NCBI RefSeq assembly: GCF_014194975.1
Contig: NZ_JACIAY010000010.1
Span: forward strand, 118,574 to 182,573
DNA length: 64,000 nucleotides
Origin: Sphingomonas sp. BK580
GTDB taxonomy: Bacteria; Pseudomonadota; Alphaproteobacteria; Sphingomonadales; Sphingomonadaceae
Direction: 5' to 3'
The position numbers and the translations under genes are program-made. Within the stretch, counting starts at the first letter, position 1. Each line of letters begins with the position of its first letter. Below the pieces are notes generated by a model that did no database searches, was not told where the DNA came from, and saw only the letters and a program-made list of their open reading frames with translations. Below, piece after piece: positions 44,006 through 53,254 of the stretch.

Positions 44006-45216
44006 GCGGCGCATCGCTGACAGCGACGCCGGGCATCGATCCCGCCGCGGCGACGTCGACCGACGCGACGGCGCCGGGGAAGAGCCACTATGTCGTGCTC
44101 GACGGGCTGCGCGGCGTCGCGGCGCTGATGGTGGTCATGTTCCACACGTTCGAGGCATACGCCGGCGGTGACCCGACGCGGCAGATCATCAACCACGGTT
44201 ACCTCGCGGTCGACTTCTTCTTCCTGCTGTCGGGCTTCGTCATCGCTTACGCCTATGACGATCGCTGGTGGCGGATGGGGCAGCGCGAGTTCTACCTGCG
44301 CCGGCTGATCCGGCTCCAGCCGATGGTGGTGCTGGGCAGCCTGGTGGGCGCCTCGCTCTTCTATCTCCAGGCGGGCGAGCTGTTCCCCCGGATCGCGGCG
44401 ACGCCGGTGTGGCAGATGCTGCTGGTGATGCTGCTCGGCTGCACGCTGCTGCCGCTGCCCAAACAGCTCGATATCCGCGGCTGGGACGAGATCCACCCGC
44501 TCAACGGGCCGGCCTGGTCGCTGTTCTACGAATATGTCGCGAACGTCGCCTATGCGCTGGTGCTGCACCGGCTGTCGTCGCGCGCGCTCACCATGCTCGC
44601 GGTGCTCGCGGCGGTGCTGCTGCTCGAGGTCGCGCTGCTCGGGCCACGACGCGATCTGATCGGCGGCTGGTCGCTCGACGCCGCGGGCGTGCATGTCGGC
44701 CTCGCGCGGCTGTGCTACCCGTTCCTCGCCGGCATGCTGCTGATGCGCTCGGGTTGGCGACTGCATCACCGGCATGCCTTCGCGATCAGCGCCGCGCTGC
44801 TGATCGTCGCGCTCGCCTTGCCGCGGATGGGCGACACGCCGCATCACTGGACGAACGGCCTGTACGATGCTGCCTGCGTGCTGCTGCTGTTCCCGCTCGT
44901 GGTCGCGATCGGCGCCGGGGACAAGGCCGCGAGCGGACGGAGCGTGCGGATCGCGCGCTTCTTCGGCGACCTGTCGTTCCCGCTCTACATCACGCATTAT
45001 CCGCTGATCTACGTCTACACCGCCTGGGTGGCCGACAGGAAGGTGCCCGCGCGGCTCGGCGCCCCGGTCGGTGCGGCGCTCGTGGTCGCGGCGGTGGCGA
45101 TCGCCTATGCCAGCCTGAAGCTCTACGACGAGCCGGTGCGGCGCTGGTTGGGCCGCCGTCTGTTGCGTCACCTTGGCGGTCGACCAACGAGGAGCAGACA
45201 TCGCTCGATGGGCTGA
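44002..45216 (+). CDS. Acyltransferase-3 family membrane protein
   Basis: A 404-residue integral membrane acyltransferase (OafA/NodX type) with about ten helices. The family start YVVLDGLRGVAALMVVMFH, with the catalytic arginine and histidine, lies near 30-48, then HGYLAVDFFFLLSGFVIAY (split motif) and FYLRRLIRLQP near 97. It transfers acetyl or similar groups from the cytoplasm to glycans on the outer side of the membrane. GTG start overlapping the hydrolase stop (GTGA) indicates translational coupling, so its target may be a glycan or glycolipid linked to the same pathway. Confidence 0.92.
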   Translation: MSGASLTATPGIDPAAATSTDATAPGKSHYVVLDGLRGVAALMVVMFHTFEAYAGGDPTRQIINHGYLAVDFFFLLSGFVIAYAYDDRWWRMGQREFYLRRLIRLQPMVVLGSLVGASLFYLQAGELFPRIAATPVWQMLLVMLLGCTLLPLPKQLDIRGWDEIHPLNGPAWSLFYEYVANVAYALVLHRLSSRALTMLAVLAAVLLLEVALLGPRRDLIGGWSLDAAGVHVGLARLCYPFLAGMLLMRSGWRLHHRHAFAISAALLIVALALPRMGDTPHHWTNGLYDAACVLLLFPLVVAIGAGDKAASGRSVRIARFFGDLSFPLYITHYPLIYVYTAWVADRKVPARLGAPVGAALVVAAVAIAYASLKLYDEPVRRWLGRRLLRHLGGRPTRSRHRSMG

Positions 45217-45232
45217 GAGCGTCGGTGATGAG

Positions 45233-45294
45233 GCTGAACGAGCGCCCGACATCACGAAGCGGTCAGGATCTCACGACGGACTGCTTCTGGATTC
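45233..45294 (+). repeat. Dispersed intergenic repeat, copy 7
   Basis: GCTGAACGAGCGCCCGACA opens it, and TTCTGGATTC has TGG at the 55-base spacing. It is just past the acyltransferase stop. Confidence 0.5.
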
Positions 45295-45344
45295 TCCGCG
45301 GGGACCACGGCGCCGCATACGCCCTGTCTCTGGGGCATGCCCGG

Positions 45345-47690
45345 CTAGATCCCCAATGACACCCGTAATCCGACCGTTCGCGGCGGACCGACGAGATAGG
45401 AAAAGTAGCTCGTCGCGGTGGTGTTGCCGGGCGACGTGGTGAACTCCTGGCCGAACACCGGGATCGCATCGAACAGGTTGGTGACGAAGAGGTCGACGCC
45501 GATACCGTTACCGGTTCTCACGCCCGCGGTCGCGTCGACGAGGGTGTAGGCCGGGCGCGGCAGCACCTCGCCCTCGCCGAAGCCGCTGTTCGAGCCACCC
45601 ACGTGGCGCGCCGCCGCGAACAGGGTCCCGCGCAGGGCGCCCGTGACCGCGAAGTCGTAGCTGCCGCGCGCGTTCCAGGCCCAGCGTGGCACGTCCAGCA
45701 CCCGGGATCCCGCGGCGAGCAGCAGGTTGGGTACGGCGTTGCGATAGGTGGCATCGGTGAACGAGCCGCCGGCATGAAGCTCCAGACCGGCGAGCGGCGT
45801 CGCGGTTACTTCAAGTTCGCCGCCGCGGCTGCGGACGCGGCCGGCGTTCACGGTGAAGGAGATGGTGGTCGCGTTGTTCACGCCGCAGGCGCCCTGGAAG
45901 GCCTGCTGATAGTCCTTCCAGTCGATCGCGAACGCGGCGCCGTCGACCCGCAGACGCCCGCCCAGGAAGCGCGTCTTGGCGCCGAGCTCGAGATTGTCGG
46001 TCCGGTCGCTGCCATATGGCGGGGGCACGTCTGGGATGCCCGCGGCGCGCCGTTCCGCGGGCGAGCAGATGTCGTCGGTGATGGGCGCGTTGACTCCGCC
46101 GGTGCGAAAGCCCTGCGCGAAGCTGGCGTACACCGTCGCGCTGTCGCCCGGCGCGTAGCTCACGGAGAAGCGGGGCGTCACGCCGGTCTCGCGATTGCGC
46201 TCCGCGTAATCGTAGGCGAGGTCAACGCCTGCCGGCCCGCCCAGACCATACCGCCTGCTCGCCTCGCGCTGGCGGTAGCCGAAGAGGCGGGCGCCCGCGG
46301 CGACCTTGAGCGTCGAGGTCACGGCGTAGGTCAGCTCCGCGAAGCCGGCGAGTTCGCTCTCACCGAAGTGCACGGCCGTGTCCTGGATCACCGGCGGCGT
46401 GCTCGCGCCGAGCGGCGCCGGCGCGACGATGCCGAACAGGTCGGAGACGGTGATCCTGCGGCCGGAGCGCTGGTCGAGGTCGCGGTAGACGCCGCCCACG
46501 ACGTACTGGAGCGGCCCGGTACCGACCGACACCAGGCGGATCTCCTGCGTGAACTGTGTCGTCGCGCCTCTGTCGCGCAAGGGGGTGGGGAACAGCCGTC
46601 CGCCCGGACCTGCCCCGACGATCTCCTCGACGAGCGGGGAGTCGAAGGCGGTGACGTCGAAGGAGAGCCGCGATCGGCGATCCATGTAGGAGCTGCTGGC
46701 GGTGAGATCCGCACCGCCGAGCGCGTCGACGTGCGTCTCGATCAGCAGCGAGCCGATCACGAAGCGGTCGCGCGCGAACGTGTCCGCGTATCGCGCTCTG
46801 ACGCGCGCGCGGCGGCCGAACGTCGCGTCACTGTGCGGCCGATCGGCGTTGCTGAAGGCACTCTGCCAGACGAGGCTGGGCGTGATCGCCAGATCGGGCG
46901 AGGGCGTCCAGCGGAGCGCGCCGCGGATCGTGCCCGTCCGCGTCCAGTTGACGTCCTCCCTCACCCGGTCGGTGCCCCGGTTCTCCGTCAGGTTACCCGT
47001 GGTCGGACGAAGATCGTCGATCCATCCGCCCTGCCGCACGACACTCCCGCTCACGCGGAGCGCGAGCGTGTCGGCGACCAGCGGCAGGTTCAGCATGCCC
47101 TTTGCGTCCGAGCTCGTCCCGCCGTCGCGCACGGACGAGACGCTGGCGGTCGCTTGTCCCGCCGCGGCGGACGCGTCGGGCCGGTTCGTCACGATCCGTA
47201 CCAGGCCGCCCATGGATGACGAGCCGAACAGGACGCCCTGCGGGCCGCGCAGGACTTCGACGCGCGCGACGTCGAAGAGCTGTGGATCCGGTTGCGAGAA
47301 GCCGCGCAGCGCGCGCGTCTGCAGCGGCGTCTCGTCGAGATAGACGCCCGTCGTGGGCGACTGCACGAAGCCGACCCCGCCGATCCCGCGGATGATGTAC
47401 TGCGAGTTGCCGGGTCCGGTGGTCGCGAAGGCCAGGCCCGGGACGGTGTCGGCGACACGGGAGAAGTCGGTCGCGTTCAGTAGCCGAAGGATGCCGCCGG
47501 ACAAGATGCTGACGCTCGCCGGCACGTCGCGGACGTCCTGCTCCCGCTTCTGAGCGGTGACGAGGACCTCGTCGCCGTTCCCGCCCGGGATACCATCGTC
47601 GCTGGCGGCAGGATCGGGGAGCGCCGCGGCTGGCGCGGCGAGCAGCAGGCAGAACGCCGCGGTGCTCGCACGCTGAAGGGATCTGAACAT
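45345..47690 (-). CDS. TonB-dependent receptor next to a DUF2946 gene
   Basis: A 781-residue outer-membrane receptor. Signal peptide 1-23 (AAFCLLLAAPAAALPD). TonB box near DEVLVTAQKREQ, then the FecA-like plug with VPASVSILSG, YIIRGIGG, VYLDETPL and VEVLRGPQGVLFGSSSMGG. The barrel ends VGLRVSLGI. I chose ATG 47690 after AGGTACTCCC. A DUF2946 gene lies 81 bases upstream in the same direction. DUF2946 proteins are often linked to copper handling, so this receptor may import or sense a copper complex, which is inference. Receptors of this subclass also serve vitamin or siderophore uptake. Confidence 0.9.
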   Translation of the reverse strand: MFRSLQRASTAAFCLLLAAPAAALPDPAASDDGIPGGNGDEVLVTAQKREQDVRDVPASVSILSGGILRLLNATDFSRVADTVPGLAFATTGPGNSQYIIRGIGGVGFVQSPTTGVYLDETPLQTRALRGFSQPDPQLFDVARVEVLRGPQGVLFGSSSMGGLVRIVTNRPDASAAAGQATASVSSVRDGGTSSDAKGMLNLPLVADTLALRVSGSVVRQGGWIDDLRPTTGNLTENRGTDRVREDVNWTRTGTIRGALRWTPSPDLAITPSLVWQSAFSNADRPHSDATFGRRARVRARYADTFARDRFVIGSLLIETHVDALGGADLTASSSYMDRRSRLSFDVTAFDSPLVEEIVGAGPGGRLFPTPLRDRGATTQFTQEIRLVSVGTGPLQYVVGGVYRDLDQRSGRRITVSDLFGIVAPAPLGASTPPVIQDTAVHFGESELAGFAELTYAVTSTLKVAAGARLFGYRQREASRRYGLGGPAGVDLAYDYAERNRETGVTPRFSVSYAPGDSATVYASFAQGFRTGGVNAPITDDICSPAERRAAGIPDVPPPYGSDRTDNLELGAKTRFLGGRLRVDGAAFAIDWKDYQQAFQGACGVNNATTISFTVNAGRVRSRGGELEVTATPLAGLELHAGGSFTDATYRNAVPNLLLAAGSRVLDVPRWAWNARGSYDFAVTGALRGTLFAAARHVGGSNSGFGEGEVLPRPAYTLVDATAGVRTGNGIGVDLFVTNLFDAIPVFGQEFTTSPGNTTATSYFSYLVGPPRTVGLRVSLGI

Positions 47691-47771
47691 GGGAGTACCT
47701 TTGACCTGCCCGACTTGGTCCGTCGGGCGCACGAAGGATGCGTGCCGACCCGAGCGGCACGACGTGGGTGG

Positions 47772-48212
47772 TCAGAGGTAGGCTGGTGGTCCGCGTAGCG
47801 GCGGCCTCAGGCGCGCCACAGATCGCGGTGTGGCCGGTGCACGCCGGAGCACACCGCCGGCAACGACGAAGGCGATCAGGGCGGCGAGCAGGAGCGGATC
47901 GGTTGCCGCGAGCGCAGCGCCGGTCATGCCCGCGTAGGCGCAGGGCACCTCCGCTTTGCCGTGACCCGATCCACGCTCATGGTCGGCCATATCGCCGTGC
48001 ATCGCCGGCATCTCGGTCGCGGCGGGGGCCGGAACGACGCCCGAACAGACTACGAGCGACAGCCGTCCTTGATCGGCAGCGATCATGTAGCCGGTGGGGA
48101 CCAGCAGCTTCAGCAGCAACGCCAGCGTGCACAGGAACACGGCGGAGCGGCGATGCGCGAGGAGGTGCCGTATCGCTTCCACGCCTCGCGGATACCTCGG
48201 CTCGCCGGCCAT
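47772..48212 (-). CDS. DUF2946-family membrane protein
   Basis: A 146-residue protein. It has an N-terminal basic segment, one hydrophobic segment about residues 22-45 (AVFLCTLALLLKLLVPTGYMI) and a metal-ligand-rich loop with methionines and histidines (EMPAMHGDMADHERGSGHG). A cysteine pair (VVCSG and PCAYAG) and a second helix near 108-126 follow. This is the pattern of DUF2946, frequently found in copper-responsive gene sets. The ATG at 48212 was chosen because upstream codons are not family-like. It probably forms an operon with the TonB receptor downstream. Confidence 0.8.
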   Translation of the reverse strand: MAGEPRYPRGVEAIRHLLAHRRSAVFLCTLALLLKLLVPTGYMIAADQGRLSLVVCSGVVPAPAATEMPAMHGDMADHERGSGHGKAEVPCAYAGMTGAALAATDPLLLAALIAFVVAGGVLRRAPATPRSVARLRPPLRGPPAYL

Positions 48213-48874
48213 GTCACTGAGGAAGGACGACAACAGGTGACTGACCCAAGCCGCAGGCGGGTTCATCCGCAGCACACACAAAGTGTCTATATGCCCTTGG
48301 CGTGCCGTCGCGGCTCGCCGATGCACTGAAGGTCAAGGTTCTGCGGTCGACCCGTCGCGCCGGAGCTACGACGGGAAGCCGGTGCGATGCCGGCGCTGCC
48401 GCCGCAACTGAGAGCGGCGAGCAAGGGGTTGCTCCGTGTCACTGGTCGCTCGCGCGGCGGGGAAGGCCCGAGCATCGGCACCGACCCGCGAGCCAGGAGA
48501 CCTGCCTCGACGCCATGACGTGCACCGGCGGGGTGTCCGCTCTGGCCGCTCGCATGCCGCGGCCAGGCTTGACCTGATGCTCGGCGTCGTGGTCAATCTC
48601 GTGAACCTCCGCTTCTCAAACGATTTCGCCGTTGCCAATCAGACGGATGCGTTGGATCCCTTCGACTTCGTGCTGGGGGTGCTGCATGATCGCGCGGTAC
48701 GAACGGCAGGATCTGGGAGCGGCCAGGAACTGCTACGTGACCTGTAGCGGGTCACTCCGCCCGAGGGGGCAGGGGCCGAAAGCGTCCATAGTCAGTCACA
48801 TCGGAGCCAACAGGTCTTTACCGTTCTCGGACGCCCGTTAAGGTCCCCGCGATGCAACAAGGCTCCGATCCCGT
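48213..48874. other. Intergenic, no gene recognised
   Basis: 660 bases between divergent units. Several short frames are open but none looks like a protein family. It should include the promoter of the DUF2946-receptor operon near 48220-48320. Confidence 0.4.
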
Positions 48875-49159
48875 ATGACGGGCGACGTAACCTCGGCAGT
48901 GATGTCCTCGTTGATCCTGGCAGCTCTGTTGCTCGATCTCTTTGGGCAGGTCGAGGCGTGGCGCCGCCTGCGCTTCGCGTGGCTCCCGTTGGCTCTGGCC
49001 AAGGTGGCTGGCATAAAGATAATCGCTCCCGTTAGCCCTGGCTTCGTCGACACCGGTGATCGGGTCTTGCTCGTGGCCTGCGGCATCGCGGCAGTTTTGC
49101 TGGTCGGCCGATGGCTTCTGAGACGAAGTAGATTCAACGGGGTTTCAGAAGCGCGCTAG
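48875..49159 (+). CDS. Small two-helix membrane protein, unknown
   Basis: A 94-residue protein with hydrophobic segments at about residues 10-24 (MSSLILAALLLDLFG), a short amphipathic middle (LPLALAKVAGIKIIAPV) and a C-terminal helix (VLLVACGIAAVLLVGRWLL) followed by positive charges. There is no known family. ATG 48875 or ATG 48902 could be the start. Hydrophobicity in a GC-rich frame gives moderate support only. Confidence 0.5.
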   Translation: MTGDVTSAVMSSLILAALLLDLFGQVEAWRRLRFAWLPLALAKVAGIKIIAPVSPGFVDTGDRVLLVACGIAAVLLVGRWLLRRSRFNGVSEAR

Positions 49160-49356
49160 CCGATGCACGTCGGTCGGCCTCACAAGCATGGTGGGGGTGC
49201 CGCCCAAAGCGCCCCATCCGCTACCTTCCTCAACGCGACATCCGATCGACGTTGGAAGGAGGGTAAGGAGAACGCGGTTCTAGCCTGCAGATGCTCCCTC
49301 ACGGTCGCGGCTGTCAGCCACTTGCCGATGCTCGACGACCTTCGCATGGAAGAGCG

Positions 49357-50166
49357 ATGAGCCAAGAGAGAGAGGGAGTAGGCATCCAGTTGCCTCCGCC
49401 GCGCGACCGTGTCGCTCTCGCGGTCGCGGCCTATCTCCCGATCTTTCTTCTCCTAGCCACAGTGATCGCCTCCGTACTGTTGATCTCGGGTGAGACGGTG
49501 CAGGTTGGGCGTCGCGGCGGTCCATACACCTCCGTGCCGAAGCTAGCCGCGCAGATCGGCGTGCTGAGTGTCGCGGTGCCCTTGGCCGGCGTGGTGGTAG
49601 CCAGGATGGTTCGCGGTGCGTACTTGCTATGGGCGACAAGGCAAGCGGAGCCGCCTGGCTTTGTCGTGGCGCCTGGCGAGATCATCGCGTGGCAGGGTAA
49701 GCAGGGGTTGCGCGGCATCGACCGGATCCGCTTGGGCGTGGCGGTCCTGACGTGCATCGGGCCGGCCCTGTATGTCTGGTGGCTGGTACACATTTGGACA
49801 GGCGCCGACCCGTCAGTTCTGAAGCTCTTCTGGAGCTTCTTTGCCACTCTTGCACTTGGCGCCACGGTAGCGCCACTCATGTCGAAGCCCGGTCGCACCT
49901 TCGTCAACGATGTATTCGGCGACATGGTCGTAACCGATCGGCGCATCGCTTGGTGTAGCCCGCGTGGCAATCGGTACAGGGAGATCTCCGGGGCCGAGAT
50001 CAAGGGCGCCGCTCTCGTCGAGGGCGATGGACGCCGCGCGTGGATTGTCCTCACCCACGTGCGTCACGCCAAAGTCTCGGAGCTCGACCTGTTCGGCGTG
50101 CCCAACCCGGCAGAGGCACTGGAGGCGATCAGGCGGCTCGTTCCGCCGACGGAAGCCATCGGCTAA
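49357..50166 (+). CDS. Membrane protein with PH-like cytoplasmic domain
   Basis: A 269-residue inner-membrane protein. Three or four hydrophobic helices (VALAVAAYLPIFLLLATVIASVLL near 20-43; IGVLSVAVPLAGVVVARM; VLTCIGPALYVWWLVHIW) precede a C-terminal domain, DMVVTDRRIAWCS, YREISGAEI, RRAWIVLTHV and so on. In form this resembles the bacterial PH-like fold, in which a VTDRRI strand is typical. Start ATG 49357 with GGAAGAG upstream is preferred over an in-frame ATG 22 codons earlier. Function unknown. It is monocistronic. Confidence 0.7.
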   Translation: MSQEREGVGIQLPPPRDRVALAVAAYLPIFLLLATVIASVLLISGETVQVGRRGGPYTSVPKLAAQIGVLSVAVPLAGVVVARMVRGAYLLWATRQAEPPGFVVAPGEIIAWQGKQGLRGIDRIRLGVAVLTCIGPALYVWWLVHIWTGADPSVLKLFWSFFATLALGATVAPLMSKPGRTFVNDVFGDMVVTDRRIAWCSPRGNRYREISGAEIKGAALVEGDGRRAWIVLTHVRHAKVSELDLFGVPNPAEALEAIRRLVPPTEAIG

Positions 50167-50993
50167 GAAGCCAGTGTGTGGCGGAGATACCCTCCCCTCG
50201 ATCGCATCTCCCCTTCGAGACGATAACGAGCTGCCCCGGTCATACCCGCCGGACTCCCGTGCACACCGGTCTGCTTGCGCCCGCTTGACGCATCGAGCCG
50301 CCGGCGGGATCAGCTGACAGAAGCGAGCCCGACCGAACTTCGCCGTCCTGTTCACGGCATCGCGCTGCGACAAAGTGCGACTGCGATGTCGAGGTGATTA
50401 TGTCTTCCTACAGCTGAAGTTGAGGGGGCGTCAGCGTTTGTCGTAGTTGACTGGACGCCTTTCCCAAACGGCCGATTACCCCCAATCAGGCCAGCTGCAC
50501 AGCTGCGCAGAACGCCGTGAGGCTGAAGCGGCGAGATGAACAAGCGTGCGAAGTCGATAGGGTGCCATGTGGGCCTGGGGGGCCGATAATGGGTCCTCGC
50601 TGCGAGCGAGGGTCCCGGCTGGAACGGTCGCGACTACGAACAGCCTTTACGCCTTGATCAACGTCGACACGCGTTGATCAGTGCGAGCCCGCCCAAGCCG
50701 CATAACCCGCTACGTAGAACTAAGCCGCTCACCGCTCCGATCGCAGCGCCCCACGACCTGCCCGGCGCGACCGACGTCAAGCTCGACGAGAGCCTCAAGA
50801 TCTTCGCCGGCATTGTGGCCGCGATCCACGCCGTCGATCGGCTCCGCGGTCTGGCCGGCCTACCATCGACCGTCTAGGGCCGTCAAAGCACCCGACTCAC
50901 TTGCCGCTTCATCGCCGAAGCGGTTCTTCGGCCGCTTGCCCGCGAACGCCTGCGTACTAAGCTGCTCCGCAACTTTTGGAAATCGGGGTTGGT
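50167..50993. other. Intergenic with one repeat copy
   Basis: About 830 bases. It contains the dispersed repeat at 50535-50597. A 67-codon frame at 50674-50877 (ending DVKLDESLKIFAG...) is the only stretch that might be coding, and I could not support it further. Confidence 0.4.
50535..50597 (+). repeat. Dispersed intergenic repeat, copy 8
   Basis: GCGAGATGAACAAGCG opens it, CGAAGT follows, and ATGGGTCCT lies at the exact 55-base spacing. Confidence 0.65.
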
Positions 50994-51779
50994 GTGACGA
51001 CGAGGCAGCAAGTCGATTGGCTCACGATGGCGGGGTGGGGCATGCTGCTGATGCCCTTGCTGACGATGTGGCACGAGATCGGTGGCCACGCCGCTGCCTG
51101 CGTACTGCAGGGCGGCAAGACCGGTGCGGTCGGCGCCTTCTACGTCCAATGCGACGGGTTAGACCGCTGGCCGGACGCTCTCGTCGCCGTGGCCGGCGTC
51201 CTGGTCAATGTCGCGCTGTCGCTAAGCGCGCTCCTCCTGTGGCGGCGAGCGCGAGAGGACCATGCCCGCCTCGTGCTCTGGTTGATCTGGCTCGGAGAGG
51301 CGTTCATCGCGGCGGGATATCTGTGCTTCTCTGGCGTCACCGGCGTCGGCGATCTCGGTACCGCGCCGGGCGGCTCGCTGTCCTGGCTGCCGATGCCGCG
51401 CGCTTGGCGGATGGGTGAGATCGTCGTTGGTGTCTTAGCCTACATCCTTCTGGTGAGAGCAGGCATCCGCGCGCTCAGCGATATGCTCGGCTCGGGGGCA
51501 GAGACGAGGCCCGCCCGTCGCAGGATCGCACATTCCTTCTATCTGGCATCTGGGTTGGGCGCGGCTTTGGTCGGCCTGCTCAACCCGGTCGGATGGTTCA
51601 TCACGATCATGTCCGCCGCAGCTTCCAGCTTCGGAGGGCTGGCCGGCTTCATCTCCGTCGGTTTCGCGGCTCGAGGGTCCGATGCGCCGAAGACGTTCGT
51701 CATCCAACGCAGTTGGACGGTGATCGCCACCGGCGCGCTTACGCTTCTCCTCTTCGCGGTGGTTTTTGGTCCCCGATGA
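50994..51779 (+). CDS. Multi-pass membrane protein with HEIGGH motif (M50-like)
   Basis: About 261 residues with six or so hydrophobic helices. Early in the first helix there is WHEIGGHAAAC. This resembles the HExxH zinc site of M50-type membrane peptidases (M50B-like proteins), but has one extra residue between E and the second H, so peptidase activity is doubtful. A glycine-proline turn, LNPVGWF, occurs near residue 196, where M50 enzymes place their NPDG-type third ligand. The start is uncertain: GTG 50994 is chosen, and TTG 50976 or ATG 51027 are alternatives. Function unknown. Confidence 0.65.
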   Translation: MTTRQQVDWLTMAGWGMLLMPLLTMWHEIGGHAAACVLQGGKTGAVGAFYVQCDGLDRWPDALVAVAGVLVNVALSLSALLLWRRAREDHARLVLWLIWLGEAFIAAGYLCFSGVTGVGDLGTAPGGSLSWLPMPRAWRMGEIVVGVLAYILLVRAGIRALSDMLGSGAETRPARRRIAHSFYLASGLGAALVGLLNPVGWFITIMSAAASSFGGLAGFISVGFAARGSDAPKTFVIQRSWTVIATGALTLLLFAVVFGPR

Positions 51780-52110
51780 GCTCCGAGATGGGCCTTCTGT
51801 CACTTCGGGAGCCACGCGAGATATCAGCGCATCCTTGTCTTGCCTGACCTGTCATCCGGAGGCGTGTCTCACACGGCGCAGAGTGGAGGTAGCCCGCTGT
51901 CGCCGGCTGACGCCTCGCTATCCATGATGAACGAGGCGCGGAAATCGGGAGGGTCGGCTCGGCGCGCTGAATGACCGGTCATGGTTTCTCGGCACGAGGG
52001 AAGGGCCGCTACCGACAGGGCGCGAACAATCGCGCACACATCTCCTGCCGCGACGCGAATAGCGCCGTGACCCGCCATCTCTCTATCGGGGCTAGTGGCT
52101 GACTCTCCTA
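51780..52110. other. Intergenic, one degenerate repeat
   Basis: Between the convergent ends of the M50-like gene and rpsU. A diverged repeat copy (GATGAACGAGG at 51926, weak 3' core at 51982) is the only element seen. Confidence 0.4.
51926..51988 (+). repeat. Dispersed intergenic repeat, copy 9 (degenerate)
   Basis: GATGAACGAGGCGCGGAAAT opens it, and only ATGG remains of the 3' core, at 56 bases. Confidence 0.35.
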
Positions 52111-52311
52111 TCAGCGATCCCGTTCTTGGCGCTTCCGATCTGCCTTGCGAGCTCGACTGACCGCGGCGGCATGCTCTCGCGCACGCTTCTCAGATGGCTT
52201 CTCATAGTGGCGGCGCAGCTTCATCTCACGGTAGATCCCCTCGCGCTGGAGCTTCTTTTTCAACGCGCGGAGTGCCTGGTCGACGTTGTTGTCCCGGACG
52301 GTGATCAGCAT
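52111..52311 (-). CDS. rpsU: 30S ribosomal protein S21
   Basis: A 66-residue basic protein matching bacterial S21: [21 protein letters not shown], then [17 protein letters not shown] and a lysine/arginine tail. S21 binds the platform of the small ribosomal subunit near the 3' end of 16S rRNA and helps initiation. Full length for the family. It stands as a single gene here. Many sphingomonads carry more than one rpsU copy. Confidence 0.97.
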   Translation of the reverse strand: MLITVRDNNVDQALRALKKKLQREGIYREMKLRRHYEKPSEKRAREHAAAVSRARKADRKRQERDR

Positions 52312-52432
52312 ACGGACTCTTTCAAGCTATGATCGGCAATGTTCGTGTCGGGCGTTACTGCCGGACTGAGCGGCCGCCAAGAGGGAGCGACAGGTTGCCG
52401 AGCACGTCGTCACCTGTTCGAACGTTCGGCGG

Positions 52433-53236
52433 TCAACCGGCCGAGCCGGGCTCCGACATGCCGCGATGGACCTGTGCGGCGACCTTATCCGGCAATGCAT
52501 CAGCGATGGCGCCCATCACCTTGTTCTTGAGTGTAGGTACAACCTTGTCGTCACCCGCCATCAGCGCATCGAAGCCCGCCTTCGCGACCACCGCTGGATC
52601 ATCCTTGCTGCCAGAGGCGCCCGCCTTCGTGTCCATCATCTCGGCGCGATTGAAGAAGTTGGTGTTGGTGACGCTCGGCATCAGCACGGTCACGGTCACG
52701 CCCGTATCTTTCAACTCGTTTCGCAGCGCCTCGCCGAACCAGCGCAGGAAGACCTTCGTGGCGCCGTATACCGCCTCGAAGGGATCGGGCATCGTCGCTG
52801 CGATGGACGAGGTGAACAAGACGCGGCCGGCATCGCGCGCAACCATGTCCTTCAGGACGAGCTTGGTGAGCTGCACGGCGCCGCGTACGTTGACGTCGAT
52901 CATCTGAAGTTCGCGCGCGAGGTCCGTCTCTACGAAGGCGCCGCCGAGACCGAACCCGGCGTTGACGCAGAGCGCGTCGACGGGGCGACCGGTAGCCCGG
53001 ACCGCCTCGTAGAAGGCCGTCACCGCATCCTCACGGCCGAGATCGCCCGCCCAGCTGGTCACCTCGCCCTGGCCAAGTGCCGCAAGGGTGCCCGCCGCAT
53101 CTGCCGTGTGCGGATCATCCTCGCCGGCGATGAGTACGTCGAAGCCGTTGCCGAGAAACTGCTTGGCAAGCTCGAGGCCGATGCCGTTCGAGCCACCGGT
53201 CACGACGGCGAAGGGGCGGTCGGCGATGTCGTTCAT
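52433..53236 (-). CDS. SDR-family oxidoreductase
   Basis: A 267-residue classical short-chain dehydrogenase. Cofactor motif TGGSNGIG near residue 13, NAGFGLGG near 92, the catalytic serine in SSIAATMP near 143 and YGATK near 156 are all present. The C-terminal extension, with ALPDKVAAQVHRGM, is typical of the DltE/YqjQ-like group. The substrate is unknown. It lies 18 bases downstream of the MRJP-like secreted protein gene on the same strand, so the pair is probably co-transcribed. Confidence 0.92.
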   Translation of the reverse strand: MNDIADRPFAVVTGGSNGIGLELAKQFLGNGFDVLIAGEDDPHTADAAGTLAALGQGEVTSWAGDLGREDAVTAFYEAVRATGRPVDALCVNAGFGLGGAFVETDLARELQMIDVNVRGAVQLTKLVLKDMVARDAGRVLFTSSIAATMPDPFEAVYGATKVFLRWFGEALRNELKDTGVTVTVLMPSVTNTNFFNRAEMMDTKAGASGSKDDPAVVAKAGFDALMAGDDKVVPTLKNKVMGAIADALPDKVAAQVHRGMSEPGSAG

Positions 53237-53254
53237 AACGAATACCCTCAGGAG

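Noticed and set aside
48302..48747. Overlapping short frames in the 48 kb gap
   Set aside because: Arginine-rich, mutually overlapping frames on both strands without start signals; judged non-coding.
50674..50877. Small protein of 67 residues
   Set aside because: No ribosome site, no family resemblance and low-complexity N-terminus; not enough to call a gene.
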